A stretch of DNA of 64,000 bases from an uncultured Eubacteriales bacterium (GTDB taxonomy: Bacteria; Bacillota; Clostridia; Oscillospirales; Oscillospiraceae). Shown one piece after another: positions 56,051-64,000 of the stretch. Under the pieces are notes generated by a model. The model did no database searches, was not told the DNA's origin, and saw only the letters and a program-made list of their open reading frames with translations. Positions within the stretch are counted from its first letter, which is position 1; each line of letters opens with the position of its first letter. Location of the stretch: contig ONBX01000001.1 of assembly GCA_900316205.1 (NCBI GenBank), forward strand, positions 1 through 64,000, in the 5' to 3' direction. The position numbers were made by a program, and so were the translations under genes.

Positions 56051-57241
56051 TCAGGCTTCCAGGAAGCGGAGAAGCCAGCGGGAAAACTTAGAGCAGGGCG
56101 CTTCCACATATTTCTGGAACAGCGCGGAGAAGAGCAGCACGGCCAGCAGCGTCACCACAGCGGTGAGAAAGCTCATCAGGTCATAACTTTGGACCCCCCA
56201 GCGGGAGAGCAGCACCGCGAAGCCTGTCCCAACAGAGAGAAGCACCGGCACATGCACCAGATACAGGCTGAAGCTGATTTTTCCCAGCCACTGGAGCGGG
56301 CGGCAGGTGAGGGCGCGCTGCAGCGCGGGAGAGAGGCAGAGCCCGGTCATCAGCATGGCGGCGCCGAGCACATGCCAGACGCCAAGCACGTCCTCTACCC
56401 CCGGCAGGTTCAGATACCGGTAAAAATTGGTGGGCTCGAAGAAAGTGGGGTAAGCACCCAGCACCAGTCCGGCCAGGATCAGAAGCCCGGCGGCGCAGCT
56501 GCGCAGGGGAGAGGCAGCGGGCTGTTTCCCATACACCGACCACCAGGCCAGCATCGTGCCGATGGGGAAGCAGCCCATCATGCACAGGTCCAGTCCGCAG
56601 AAGAGACTTCCCACTGCCAGAAACAGATAGACCCAGAGGATGCGCTTGTTGCGGCCCCAGCTCATCTGTGCCAGAAGAATGGAGACGAAATAGCCGTAAA
56701 ACAGCAGGCGGATGCTCCAGAGCACCATGACGTATTTTTCCGTGCCCACAAAGCAGAGCTTCACAAAGGTCTCCAGAATCAGAGAGGGGAAGGTGTAGAA
56801 GTCCTCCGCATAGGTGAGAGCGGACCAATAGATATAGTAGGTCTCAAAGAAGGCGCGGTTTGTAAAAAGCTGCAGCTTTACCATGATCAGAACCGCAAGG
56901 GAGATCCAGAATACCGGAAGCACCATGCGGAAATAGCGGTTCAAAAGCTGCCCCGAGAAACGCCGGAGGGAGATGCCGTCTTCTCCGGGAGGGGTAAAAT
57001 GACTGCGGGCAGCCACAAAGCCCGCGATGACGCAGAACACGCAAACCCAGAAATTGCCGTTGAGCAGCACTGCCAGGGGCGACTGCGCCAGGGCGATGGA
57101 GGCAGGCGTGGCCCAATCCCCATCCGGCCCGTATTGAGTCACCGGATAGAAGCAGCAGCCAAAGTGATGGGCGAAGATGGCGAGACAGGCGATGCCCCGC
57201 AGCCCGTCGATCCAGAGGACGCGGCCGTTTGCTTTTTGCAT
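56051..57241 (-). CDS. acyltransferase 3 family membrane protein
   Basis: 396 residues with about ten membrane helices. The family N terminus is WIDGLRGIACLAIFAHHF, in which the conserved arginine and histidine are visible. A conserved segment GKISFSLYLVHVPVLL lies near residue 315. These enzymes O-acylate surface sugars or peptidoglycan, or exported small molecules. AAAGGAGG precedes the start. It is a single gene with a long leader. Confidence 0.87.
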   Translation of the reverse strand: MQKANGRVLWIDGLRGIACLAIFAHHFGCCFYPVTQYGPDGDWATPASIALAQSPLAVLLNGNFWVCVFCVIAGFVAARSHFTPPGEDGISLRRFSGQLLNRYFRMVLPVFWISLAVLIMVKLQLFTNRAFFETYYIYWSALTYAEDFYTFPSLILETFVKLCFVGTEKYVMVLWSIRLLFYGYFVSILLAQMSWGRNKRILWVYLFLAVGSLFCGLDLCMMGCFPIGTMLAWWSVYGKQPAASPLRSCAAGLLILAGLVLGAYPTFFEPTNFYRYLNLPGVEDVLGVWHVLGAAMLMTGLCLSPALQRALTCRPLQWLGKISFSLYLVHVPVLLSVGTGFAVLLSRWGVQSYDLMSFLTAVVTLLAVLLFSALFQKYVEAPCSKFSRWLLRFLEA

Positions 57242-57463
57242 GTGCGTTCCTCCTTTCTATAAGGCAATTGCGAAACTCGTTTCGCAATGGAAGACTCGCG
57301 CATATCGCATCGGCTTTTGGCCGCTTTGGTTGGCGCGAGGCCTCGCACAGCTCGGCTCAAGGTGTTTTTGAGAAAGCAGAGCTCCCTCAAAAACGGAGTC
57401 TATTTCCCTTCGGGACATGTGACCAAGCCCGGCTGTCAATGATGCAAAGCGCTTGTTGTCCGC

Positions 57464-57492
57464 AGTATAACACGGGAAGGGGAGGTCGGCAA
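57464..57492 (-). promoter_or_regulatory. promoter of the acyltransferase gene
   Basis: On the minus strand TTGCCG and TATACT have a 17-bp spacer. The start codon is about 215 nt downstream, so the leader is long. It contains hairpins ATTGCGAAAC/GTTTCGCAAT, GCGAGGCCTCGC and GTTTTTGAG/CTCAAAAAC. No known riboswitch was recognised. Confidence 0.5.
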
Positions 57493-57515
57493 GAGAGAAG
57501 AGGCGGAATTTTGTG

Positions 57516-57544
57516 TTGTAAAGTTCGGGCAGTTTCGGTATAAT
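57516..57544 (+). promoter_or_regulatory. promoter of msrC-rhodanese, predicted leaderless
   Basis: TTGTAA (57516-57521) and TATAAT (57539-57544), 17-bp spacer. The expected transcription start (about 57551) falls at the start codons 57552-57555, and no Shine-Dalgarno site is present. Confidence 0.6.
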
Positions 57545-57554
57545 ATCCCCGGTG

Positions 57555-58019
57555 ATGAAAATGACAGACTACGCCATCCTTTGCGAACAACTGAAAAGCC
57601 TGATCGAAGGGGTGCCCTTTCAGACGGCCAATCTGGCCAATGCCTCGGCTTTGCTCTGGCAGGAGCTTCCGGACTTGAACTGGGCCGGCTTTTATCTCCG
57701 GCGGGGGCAGGAGCTGGTGCTGGGACCCTTCCAGGGCAAGCCTGCCTGCATCCGCATCCCCTGGGGCAGGGGCGTCTGCGGCACGGCTGCAGAAACCGGC
57801 CACACCCAGCGGGTGGAGAATGTCCACGACTTCCCGGGACATATCGCCTGCGACTGCGCCTCCAATTCCGAGATCGTGGTGCCCATTTTCCACTGCGGAG
57901 AGGTGGCCGCGGTCCTGGATCTGGACAGCCCCCTCTTTTCCCGCTTCAGCCCCGGGGATCAGCAGGGCCTGGAGGCCTTTGTCCATATCCTGGAGGCGGA
58001 ATGGGGGAACATGGCATGA
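57555..58019 (+). CDS. msrC: free methionine-(R)-sulfoxide reductase, GAF domain
   Basis: 154 residues from ATG 57555; GTG 57552 and ATG 57561 are alternatives. It is a single GAF domain with the enzyme's cysteines in GRGVCGTAA and HIACDCASNSEIVVP. It reduces free methionine-R-sulfoxide, repairing oxidative damage. The next gene overlaps its stop by 4 nt. Confidence 0.88.
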   Translation: MKMTDYAILCEQLKSLIEGVPFQTANLANASALLWQELPDLNWAGFYLRRGQELVLGPFQGKPACIRIPWGRGVCGTAAETGHTQRVENVHDFPGHIACDCASNSEIVVPIFHCGEVAAVLDLDSPLFSRFSPGDQQGLEAFVHILEAEWGNMA

Positions 58020-58324
58020 TCCGGAAAATCGGCTTTGCCGAAGCCAAAAAGCTGCTGGACTCCCGCCCGGATGCGATAATGCTGGATGTGCGGGAGGAAG
58101 AGGAATACATCACGGGCCACGCGGTGAACGCCAGGCTCCTTCCCGTGGACGAACTCAGCGACGAGACCGCCATGGATGTGATCCCGGAGCTTTCCACCCC
58201 CGTGCTGGTCTACTGTCGTTCCGGCTATCGCAGCAATGTGGCGGCCCATAAGCTGGAGGACTTCGGCTATGAGGAGATCTACGACCTGGGGAGCCTCATC
58301 GGCTGGCCCTATGGTCTGGAATGA
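58016..58324 (+). CDS. rhodanese-like domain protein
   Basis: 102 residues from ATG 58016 (ATGA overlap). LDVREEEEYITGHAVNARLLP and the active-site loop VYCRSGYRS with its catalytic cysteine are typical. It carries sulfane sulfur or acts in thiol redox chemistry. Coupling to methionine sulfoxide reductase suggests a sulfur or redox-repair role. Confidence 0.9.
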   Translation: MIRKIGFAEAKKLLDSRPDAIMLDVREEEEYITGHAVNARLLPVDELSDETAMDVIPELSTPVLVYCRSGYRSNVAAHKLEDFGYEEIYDLGSLIGWPYGLE

Positions 58325-58336
58325 TGCAATTTTTTG

Positions 58337-58364
58337 TTGCTTTTTGCGAAAAATAAGGTATAGT
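58337..58364 (+). promoter_or_regulatory. promoter of the DUF1508 gene
   Basis: TTGCTT (58337-58342) and TATAGT (58359-58364), 16-bp spacer, 57 nt before the start. Confidence 0.5.
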
Positions 58365-58420
58365 AAAAACAGAACAAGTTTAGCCACAAGTCAGAACACA
58401 TCGAAACAGGAGGAATAAAA

Positions 58421-58828
58421 ATGGGTAAATTCATCGTCAAGACCACCAAGACCGGCTTCCGCTTCAACCTGCTGGCCACCAACGGTCAGGTCATCGCCGT
58501 CAGCGAGACCTACTCCAGCGAAGACGCCTGCCTCAACGGCATCGAGAGCGTCCGCAACAGCTGCCAGGGCCCTGTGGAGAACCAGACCGTCGAGAACTTC
58601 GAGGTCCTCACCCACCCCAAGTTCGAGGTGTATATGGACAAGGCCGGGGAGTACCGCTTCCGCCTGAAGGCCCGCAACGGCCAGATCATCGCCACCGGCG
58701 AAGGCTATAAGCAGCTGGCCGGCTGCCTCAACGGCGTGGACAGCATCAAGCGCAACGCCCCCGAGGCCGAGATCGTCCGGGAGGATCCCGTTCCCCACGC
58801 CGCTCCCGAGACCCCCACGCTGAACTGA
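58421..58828 (+). CDS. DUF1508 (YegP-like) protein with two repeats
   Basis: 135 residues containing two copies of the about 55-residue DUF1508 unit: TGFRFNLLATNGQVIAVSE..ACLNGIESV and GEYRFRLKARNGQIIATGE..GCLNGVDSI. The family is small, beta-rich and of uncertain function. AGGAGG precedes the start and a terminator follows. Confidence 0.87.
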   Translation: MGKFIVKTTKTGFRFNLLATNGQVIAVSETYSSEDACLNGIESVRNSCQGPVENQTVENFEVLTHPKFEVYMDKAGEYRFRLKARNGQIIATGEGYKQLAGCLNGVDSIKRNAPEAEIVREDPVPHAAPETPTLN

Positions 58829-58847
58829 TTCCTATTTCGGCAGCCCG

Positions 58848-58879
58848 CAAGCAAGCGCCCAACGGCGCTTGCTTGTTTT
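58848..58879 (+). terminator. intrinsic terminator
   Basis: A 12-bp perfect stem CAAGCAAGCGCC/GGCGCTTGCTTG with a 4-nt loop, then TTTTA. Confidence 0.85.
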
Positions 58880-58914
58880 ATGCCATGTTTCGGAAGGGAA
58901 TTGCCAAATACCTA

Positions 58915-58943
58915 TTGACAAGGTAGGATTTTAGCAGTATCAT
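58915..58943 (+). promoter_or_regulatory. promoter of cysK
   Basis: TTGACA (58915-58920) and TATCAT (58938-58943), 17-bp spacer. The leader of about 113 nt contains a GGCGGCGCGATCGCC hairpin; no known riboswitch or T-box was recognised. Confidence 0.65.
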
Positions 58944-59063
58944 AAGCCCATCCCATCAGAAAGGCGGCGCGATCGCCATGTTTTTGCTGCACGAGCGATG
59001 TTGATCTCCTCCCGAACTGAGGACATAAACTATTTTGAAACAATCTGAAGGAGGAAAACAACA

Positions 59064-59996
59064 ATGGCTCATATCTATACATCCGCGGATCAGCTGATCG
59101 GCAAGACTCCGCTGCTGGAGCTGAAGAGACTGGAAGAGAAGGAAGGGCTGGAGGCCCGGGTCCTGGCAAAGCTGGAGTACTTCAATCCCGCCGGCTCCGT
59201 GAAGGACCGCATCGCCAAGGCCATGATCGACGATGCCGAGGCCCGCGGCCTTCTGAAGGAGGGCTCCGTCATCATCGAGCCCACCTCCGGCAACACCGGC
59301 ATCGGCCTTGCCTCCGTGGCGGCCGCCCGGGGCTACCGCATCATCATCGTCATGCCGGACACCATGAGCGTGGAACGCCGCCAGCTGATGAAGGCCTACG
59401 GCGCGGAGCTGGTGCTCACCGAGGGAGCCAAGGGCATGAAGGGCGCCATCGCCAAGGCGGATGAGCTGGCAAAGGAGATCCCCGGCGGCTTCATTCCCGG
59501 CCAGTTTGTGAACCCCGCCAATCCCGCGGCCCACAAGGCCACCACCGGCCCGGAGATCTGGGAGGATACGGATGGAGAGGTGGACATCTTCGTGGCTGGC
59601 GTCGGCACCGGCGGCACTGTTACCGGCGTTGGCGAGTATCTGAAGGAGCAGAAGCCGGAAGTCAAGATCGTGGCGGTGGAGCCTGCAAGCTCCCCGGTAC
59701 TCAGCAAGGGCACTTCCGGCGCCCACAAGATCCAGGGCATCGGCGCGGGCTTCGTGCCGGAGGTCCTGAATACCGCCGTGTATGACGAGATCATTGCCGT
59801 GGAGAATGAGGACGCCTTCGCCGCCGGCCGCATCCTGGGCAAGACCGAAGGCGTGCTGGTGGGCATCTCCTCCGGCGCGGCGCTCCACGCGGCGATCCTT
59901 TTGGCCAAGCGCCCGGAGAACAAGGGCAAGACCATCGTGGCCCTGCTGCCCGACACCGGCGACCGCTATCTCTCCACCGCGCTGTTTGCCGAATAA
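59064..59996 (+). CDS. cysK: cysteine synthase A
   Basis: 310 residues. The PLP lysine is in NPAGSVKDR, the substrate loop is TSGNTG and the PLP phosphate loop [12 protein letters not shown] follows. It makes cysteine from O-acetylserine and sulfide. GAAGGAGG precedes the start. It is a single-gene unit with its own promoter and terminator. Confidence 0.95.
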   Translation: MAHIYTSADQLIGKTPLLELKRLEEKEGLEARVLAKLEYFNPAGSVKDRIAKAMIDDAEARGLLKEGSVIIEPTSGNTGIGLASVAAARGYRIIIVMPDTMSVERRQLMKAYGAELVLTEGAKGMKGAIAKADELAKEIPGGFIPGQFVNPANPAAHKATTGPEIWEDTDGEVDIFVAGVGTGGTVTGVGEYLKEQKPEVKIVAVEPASSPVLSKGTSGAHKIQGIGAGFVPEVLNTAVYDEIIAVENEDAFAAGRILGKTEGVLVGISSGAALHAAILLAKRPENKGKTIVALLPDTGDRYLSTALFAE

Positions 59997-60012
59997 AACC
60001 GAATCAGATCCC

Positions 60013-60050
60013 AACGGAAGTATGAGACCTCTCATGCTTCCGTTTTTTTT
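60013..60050 (+). terminator. intrinsic terminator after cysK
   Basis: AACGGAAGTATGAG pairs with CTCATGCTTCCGTT (one G-U) around a 4-nt loop, then TTTTTT. Confidence 0.88.
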
Positions 60051-60119
60051 CGGAGAAGATGGTCATCTTAGCTTGCTCTAAGGAAACGCTGCTATGCTGT
60101 GGACAAAGGAGGTGATCGG

Positions 60120-61034
60120 ATGAAAGCATCCGTGAAAGTATTTCGTATCCTGTCTGGCCTGTTTTTGCTGGCCTTCAGCGTCTATGCGCTGCTGGATACC
60201 TTCCTGATCCCGCGGGTATATGCCAGCGTGGAGAGTGTGGCCGCGGCGGCAGAGGAGAGCTGCCAGACTCAGACGCTCTCCGGTACCGTGGGCGGGAGCG
60301 AGTCGGTCCCTGAGATCACAGAGACCAGCTATTCCGACGGCTCCCTCAGTGTGGAGATCAGCAGCTATCGGGTGGAGGATACCACCGTCTATGTGGCAGA
60401 CATCCTCACGGAGGAGCCCCAGGCTCTGCTGGCCGCCTTCTCCCAAAACAGCTATGGGCGCAACATCACCGCTGTGTCCTCGGAGACCGCGGAGCAGGTC
60501 GGAGCGATCCTGGCCGTGAACGGGGATAACTATGGCTCCCGGGAAAAGGGCTATGTGATCCGAAACGGCGTGCTGTACCGGGAGACACCTGCTTCTGATC
60601 AGGAGGATCTGGTGATCTGGTCCGACGGCAGCTTTTCGATCATCCGGGAGTCGGAGATCAGCGCCAGAGAATTGCTGGAGCAGGGGGCCTGGCAGGTCTT
60701 CTCCTTCGGCCCCGGGCTCCTGGAGGAGGGAGAGCTCCTGGTGGATGCGGAGGATGAGGTGGACCGGGCCAAGGCCAGCAATCCCCGCACGGCCCTGGGC
60801 CAAATCGGGGAGGGACACTATGTGCTGGTGGTCTCCGACGGGCGCAGCGATGAGAGCGAGGGGCTGAGCCTCTACGAGCTGGCGCAGTTTCTGCAGCAGC
60901 TTGGGGTACAGACCGCCTACAACCTGGACGGCGGCGGTTCCTCCACCATGGTGTTTCTCGGTCAGGTGGTCAACCAGCCTGTGGGCAGCCGGGGCAGCGG
61001 GCAGCGGGCGGTGACGGATATCGTCTATGTGTGA
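60120..61034 (+). CDS. phosphodiester glycosidase (NAGPA domain) family protein
   Basis: 304 residues from ATG 60120, chosen because AAAGGAGGTGATC is directly upstream. One N-terminal membrane anchor (about 9-30) is followed by an extracytoplasmic domain with VNGDNYG, the conserved NPRTALG, and LDGGGSSTM near the end. The family cleaves GlcNAc-phosphodiesters in animals; in bacteria it is linked to the cell envelope. It overlaps the next reading region slightly and is probably co-transcribed with it. Confidence 0.83.
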   Translation: MKASVKVFRILSGLFLLAFSVYALLDTFLIPRVYASVESVAAAAEESCQTQTLSGTVGGSESVPEITETSYSDGSLSVEISSYRVEDTTVYVADILTEEPQALLAAFSQNSYGRNITAVSSETAEQVGAILAVNGDNYGSREKGYVIRNGVLYRETPASDQEDLVIWSDGSFSIIRESEISARELLEQGAWQVFSFGPGLLEEGELLVDAEDEVDRAKASNPRTALGQIGEGHYVLVVSDGRSDESEGLSLYELAQFLQQLGVQTAYNLDGGGSSTMVFLGQVVNQPVGSRGSGQRAVTDIVYV

Positions 61035-61050
61035 AAAGGGGGGAGAGAGC

Positions 61051-61455
61051 ATGAAAAAAGAACTGTTGCGAATTCGGGACCGCTGGCTGGTGGCCACGGT
61101 GAGCACGGTGTTTTTTGCCGCGGTCTATGAGTGCTTCAGCCATCAGGTCTATTCCCGGGCCATGATCCTGGCCTTCCTCTATCCGCTGCTGGGCGGCCTC
61201 ATGCCGACAACGCTGCTGATGCTGGCGAAGGCAAAGCTGAAGCCGGGGGAGTGGACACGCAGTCTCTGGGACGCGGGGATCGCGTCCCTCACGCTGGGCA
61301 GTTTGTTCGGTGGAGTGCTGGAAATCTACGGCACCACCAGCCGCCTGAGCGCGGTCCTTCCCGTTCTGGGCTGGACGCTGCTGGCGCTGGGACTCCTGCT
61401 CTGGATCCTGGAGCTGTGCCGCCGGGAAAAAGCGGCCGCATCATACGGAAAATGA
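61051..61455 (+). CDS. small integral membrane protein of unknown function
   Basis: 134 residues from ATG 61051 with GGGGGGAG upstream. Four hydrophobic segments: about 13-30, 36-60, 72-92 and 98-122. Both ends are basic and probably cytoplasmic. I recognise no family. It is 16 nt after the NAGPA-domain gene and ends at a terminator, so the two form an operon. Confidence 0.65.
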   Translation: MKKELLRIRDRWLVATVSTVFFAAVYECFSHQVYSRAMILAFLYPLLGGLMPTTLLMLAKAKLKPGEWTRSLWDAGIASLTLGSLFGGVLEIYGTTSRLSAVLPVLGWTLLALGLLLWILELCRREKAAASYGK

Positions 61456-61460
61456 ATGTG

Positions 61461-61490
61461 ACACAGGGGATTTTCAGTCTCCTGTGTTTT
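61461..61490 (+). terminator. intrinsic terminator
   Basis: ACACAGG pairs with CCTGTGT around an AT-rich loop, followed by TTTCTTCT. Confidence 0.65.
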
Positions 61491-61509
61491 CTTCTGTAGG
61501 CTTTACCAA

Positions 61510-61539
61510 TTGACATGGGGAACGGCGCGGCGGTATAAT
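61510..61539 (+). promoter_or_regulatory. promoter of glyA
   Basis: Perfect TTGACA (61510-61515) and TATAAT (61534-61539) boxes with an 18-bp spacer, 33 nt before the start codon. Confidence 0.75.
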
Positions 61540-61572
61540 GACGCGAAATCTATCGAAGCGGAGAGAAATGAT

Positions 61573-62814
61573 ATGAGTTACGATATTATCAGGAAACAGG
61601 ACCCTGAGGTCTACGCCTCCATGATGCGGGAACTGGAGCGGCAGCGGGATCATATCGAGCTGATCGCCTCGGAAAACTTTGTGAGCCCCGCCGTGCTGGA
61701 GGCCATGGGCAGCCATCTCACCAACAAATATGCCGAGGGCTATCCCGCCGCCCGCTATTACGGCGGCTGCCAGTATGTGGACGAGATCGAGAATCTGGCC
61801 ATCGAGCGGGCCAAGAAGCTCTTCGGCGCGGAGCACGCCAACGTCCAGCCCCACTCCGGCTCCAATGCCAATATGGCGGTGTATATCGCCCTGCTCCAGC
61901 CTCATGATACCATCTTGGGCATGGATCTGACCCACGGCGGTCACCTGACCCACGGCTCCAGGGCCTCCATCTCCGGAAAGTACTTCAATGCCCAGTTCTA
62001 CGGCGTGGAGAAGGATACCGAGACCATCAACTATGACAAGGTCCTCCAGAAGGCGGAGGAGTGCCGCCCCAAGCTCATCATTGCCGGCGGCAGCGCCTAC
62101 CCCCGCTTCATCGACTTTGAAAAGATGCGCCAGATCGCCGACGAGGTTGGCGCCTATCTGATGGTGGACATGGCCCACATCGCGGGCCTTGTGGCCGCCG
62201 GCCTTCACCCGAACCCGGTGCCCTATGCCCATGTGGTCACCACCACCACCCACAAGACCCTCCGCGGGCCCCGGGGCGCTCTGATCCTCTGCAAGGAGGA
62301 ACTGAAAAAGAAGATCAACAGCGGCGTCTTCCCCGGCACCCAGGGCGGTCCCCTCATGCACATCATCGCCGGCAAGGCCGTCTGCTTCGGCGAGGCCCTG
62401 ACCCCCGAGTTTCACGCCTATCAGGAGCAGATCCTGAAAAACGCCGCGGCCCTGGCCGAAACCCTCCAGAGCCATGGCGTGCGCCTGGTCTCCGGCGGCA
62501 CGGACAATCATCTCATGCTGGCCGATACCATGAGCCGCGGCAAGACCGGCCACGAGGTCCAGGTCCTGCTGGACGAGGCCAACATCACCGCCAACAAGAA
62601 CACCATCCCCTTTGATACACAGTCCATGCGCCTGACATCCGGCATGCGCTTCGGCAGTCCAGCCATCACCAGCCGGGGGATGAAGGAGCCGGAGATGCGC
62701 CAGATCGGCGAGGCCATTGCCCGCCTGATGGAGGAGGGGGAGAGCGCCGTGCCCCAGGTGCGGGAGGAAATGATCGCGCTTTGCCGCCGCTTCCCCCTGT
62801 ACCCCGAGCTTTGA
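61573..62814 (+). CDS. glyA: serine hydroxymethyltransferase
   Basis: 413 residues from ATG 61573; an in-frame extension to 61510 would include the promoter. [25 protein letters not shown] and the PLP lysine in [13 protein letters not shown] are diagnostic. It converts serine and tetrahydrofolate to glycine and methylene-tetrahydrofolate. The acetyltransferase gene follows after 9 nt. Confidence 0.96.
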   Translation: MSYDIIRKQDPEVYASMMRELERQRDHIELIASENFVSPAVLEAMGSHLTNKYAEGYPAARYYGGCQYVDEIENLAIERAKKLFGAEHANVQPHSGSNANMAVYIALLQPHDTILGMDLTHGGHLTHGSRASISGKYFNAQFYGVEKDTETINYDKVLQKAEECRPKLIIAGGSAYPRFIDFEKMRQIADEVGAYLMVDMAHIAGLVAAGLHPNPVPYAHVVTTTTHKTLRGPRGALILCKEELKKKINSGVFPGTQGGPLMHIIAGKAVCFGEALTPEFHAYQEQILKNAAALAETLQSHGVRLVSGGTDNHLMLADTMSRGKTGHEVQVLLDEANITANKNTIPFDTQSMRLTSGMRFGSPAITSRGMKEPEMRQIGEAIARLMEEGESAVPQVREEMIALCRRFPLYPEL

Positions 62815-62823
62815 GGAGCCCTT

Positions 62824-63432
62824 ATGAACCAGAAGGAACGGATGCTCCGAAATCTTCCCTATAAGGCCTGGATGGACGGCCTTCCGGAAGAGCGTCTCGA
62901 TTGCCAGAAAAAACTCTGGGAGTATAACAACCTTCCTCCCCAGCGCTGGGAGGAACTGCCCGCGCTGCTCAAAAACATCCTGGGCGGCCTGGGGGAGGGC
63001 TCCGGCATCCTGCCGCCGCTGCGCTGCGACTATGGCACCAACATCTTCCTGGGCGAACATGTGGAGGTCAATTATAACCTGACGGTCCTGGACGTGGGCA
63101 GGGTCACCATCGGGGACCGGGTGCTCATCGCGCCGAACGTCAGCATCTATACCGCGGGGCACCCCGTCCATCCCCGGTCCCGCCGCTCCGGCTATGAGTA
63201 CGGCATCGACGTCAGCATCGGGGACGATGTGTGGATCGGCGGCAACGTCACCATCCTGCCCGGGGTGCACATCGGCAGCGGTTCGGTCATCGGCGGCGGC
63301 AGCGTGGTGACGAAGGACATCCCGGCAAACGTCATCGCGGCGGGAAACCCCTGTCGGGTGCTGCGCCCCATCACCGAGGAGGACCGGGACTTCTATTTCC
63401 GGGACCGGCGCTTTGATGTGGAGGACTACTGA
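62824..63432 (+). CDS. maltose/galactoside O-acetyltransferase family protein
   Basis: 202 residues. An N-terminal Maa-type helical cap (ERMLRNLPYKAW) precedes a left-handed beta-helix built from hexapeptide repeats (for example VTILPGVHIGSGSVIGGGSV). The active-site histidine lies in YTAGHPVHP. It transfers acetyl from acetyl-CoA to a sugar. It is probably co-transcribed with glyA. Confidence 0.9.
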   Translation: MNQKERMLRNLPYKAWMDGLPEERLDCQKKLWEYNNLPPQRWEELPALLKNILGGLGEGSGILPPLRCDYGTNIFLGEHVEVNYNLTVLDVGRVTIGDRVLIAPNVSIYTAGHPVHPRSRRSGYEYGIDVSIGDDVWIGGNVTILPGVHIGSGSVIGGGSVVTKDIPANVIAAGNPCRVLRPITEEDRDFYFRDRRFDVEDY

Positions 63433-63454
63433 TCCCCGGAATACAAAAACGGAA

Positions 63455-63490
63455 CACGGCGGAGCCCGGGCGGCCCCGCCGTGATTTTTA
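63455..63490 (+). terminator. intrinsic terminator after the acetyltransferase
   Basis: CACGGCGG pairs with CCGCCGTG around a GC-rich loop and is followed by ATTTTTAAAA. Confidence 0.75.
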
Positions 63491-63504
63491 AAAAGGGAAA
63501 GACA

Positions 63505-64000
63505 ATGATCCATCTTGTTATTTGTGATGACGACAGGGACTTTGCCCTGCGCTTGAAGACAGAGCTGGAGAAGCTGCTGGCGGAGCGGAGCGTGCCTGCA
63601 AGGATCCGCGCCTTCGCTTCGGCGGAAGAGATCGGGCAGGAGACGCTTGCGGACTGCGAAATCGCGTTCCTGGATATCGACTTTGCGGGAAAACGCTACA
63701 ACGGCATCGATATCGCCCGCAGGATGCGCCGGAGCGGGAGCGAGGCTGTGATCGTCTTTGTCAGCAATTTCGTGGAATACGCCCCGGAGGGCTATGAGGT
63801 CCAGGCCTTCCGCTATCTGCTGAAGGACGAGCTGCCGCGGAAGCTGGCGGCCTGTCTGGACCAGATCCTGGAGCAGATGCGGAAAAAGAAGCTGACCGTT
63901 CGGATCCAGTCGGAGGGAGAGCAGATCTCCCTTGCGCTCTGCGATATCCTTTATCTGGAGTCCATGGGTCATACGCTGCTGTATCATGTCCTGCAGAAGG
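63505..64000 (+). CDS. LytTR-family response regulator, 3' end outside the window
   Basis: At least 165 residues; the gene runs off the right edge. The receiver domain has acidic CDDD at 7-10, phospho-acceptor Asp57 (FLDIDF) and Lys107. A LytTR DNA-binding domain begins near residue 125 with QISLALCDILYLES. AAAGGGAAAG precedes the ATG. Such AgrA/ComE-like regulators usually pair with a HPK10-type sensor kinase, expected just downstream. Confidence 0.88.
   Translation, partial: MIHLVICDDDRDFALRLKTELEKLLAERSVPARIRAFASAEEIGQETLADCEIAFLDIDFAGKRYNGIDIARRMRRSGSEAVIVFVSNFVEYAPEGYEVQAFRYLLKDELPRKLAACLDQILEQMRKKKLTVRIQSEGEQISLALCDILYLESMGHTLLYHVLQK

Noticed and set aside
58944..59063. Riboswitch or T-box in the cysK leader
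   Set aside because: Only one short GC hairpin is visible; no T-box sequence, SAM or other known riboswitch pattern was recognised.

Overview
The window looks like a piece of chromosome from a GC-rich anaerobic gut Firmicute, probably of the Oscillospiraceae (Oscillibacter/Dysosmobacter-like). This is inferred from the strong Shine-Dalgarno sites, the split transketolases, the membrane pyrophosphatase, the DUF3793-flavodoxin pair, the LytTR regulator and the many short palindromic intergenic repeats. I see no rRNA or tRNA gene, CRISPR array or insertion-sequence transposase. Coding density is high, and strand switches mark operon boundaries.

Region 1 (1-16.6 kb). A single plus-strand operon runs from 320 to 11507. 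It encodes an archaeal-type GAPDH-like protein, an archaeal-type PGK-like protein, a two-subunit transketolase, a LarA-family nickel hydroxyacid racemase, a malate/L-lactate dehydrogenase-family enzyme, and then IolE, IolB, IolD and IolG. The usual lower inositol genes (iolC kinase, iolJ aldolase, iolA dehydrogenase) are absent. I infer a new kinase-free route. Transketolase would cleave 5-dehydro-2-deoxy-D-gluconate to D-malate semialdehyde, a carboxylate analogue of D-glyceraldehyde-3-phosphate. The GAPDH/PGK pair would oxidise this to D-malate with ATP formation, and LarA plus the dehydrogenase would give L-malate and oxaloacetate. An ABC importer (11.9-16.5 kb) follows from its own promoter.

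Region 2 (16.6-29.1 kb). A LacI regulator faces an operon of four tandem HAD hydrolases, an apparently circularly permuted cofactor-independent phosphoglycerate mutase and a PfkB-type kinase. A membrane pyrophosphatase and one of two MgtC paralogues follow. A fifth HAD and the other MgtC lie upstream.

Region 3 (29.1-41 kb, minus strand). A complete citrate lyase operon (citD, E, F, a CitMHS-type transporter, citC, citXG) is followed by lipoate-protein ligase, a GH2 beta-galactosidase and a DUF937 protein.

Region 4 (41-49.4 kb). A carbohydrate-binding lipoprotein precedes a divergent cluster: FucI-like isomerase, a second split transketolase, RpiB-like isomerase, iron alcohol dehydrogenase and EamA exporter. 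This gene set matches transketolase-type sulfoglycolysis of sulfoquinovose.

Region 5 (49.4-64 kb). This holds an apparently metal-regulated DUF3793-flavodoxin operon, an AT-rich orphan gene, an iron-sulfur flavoprotein with hypA, an acyltransferase, a methionine sulfoxide reductase with a rhodanese, a DUF1508 protein, cysK, a phosphodiester-glycosidase-family protein, glyA, an acetyltransferase and the start of a LytTR response regulator. Intergenic spaces throughout carry several families of small inverted-repeat elements without coding capacity.
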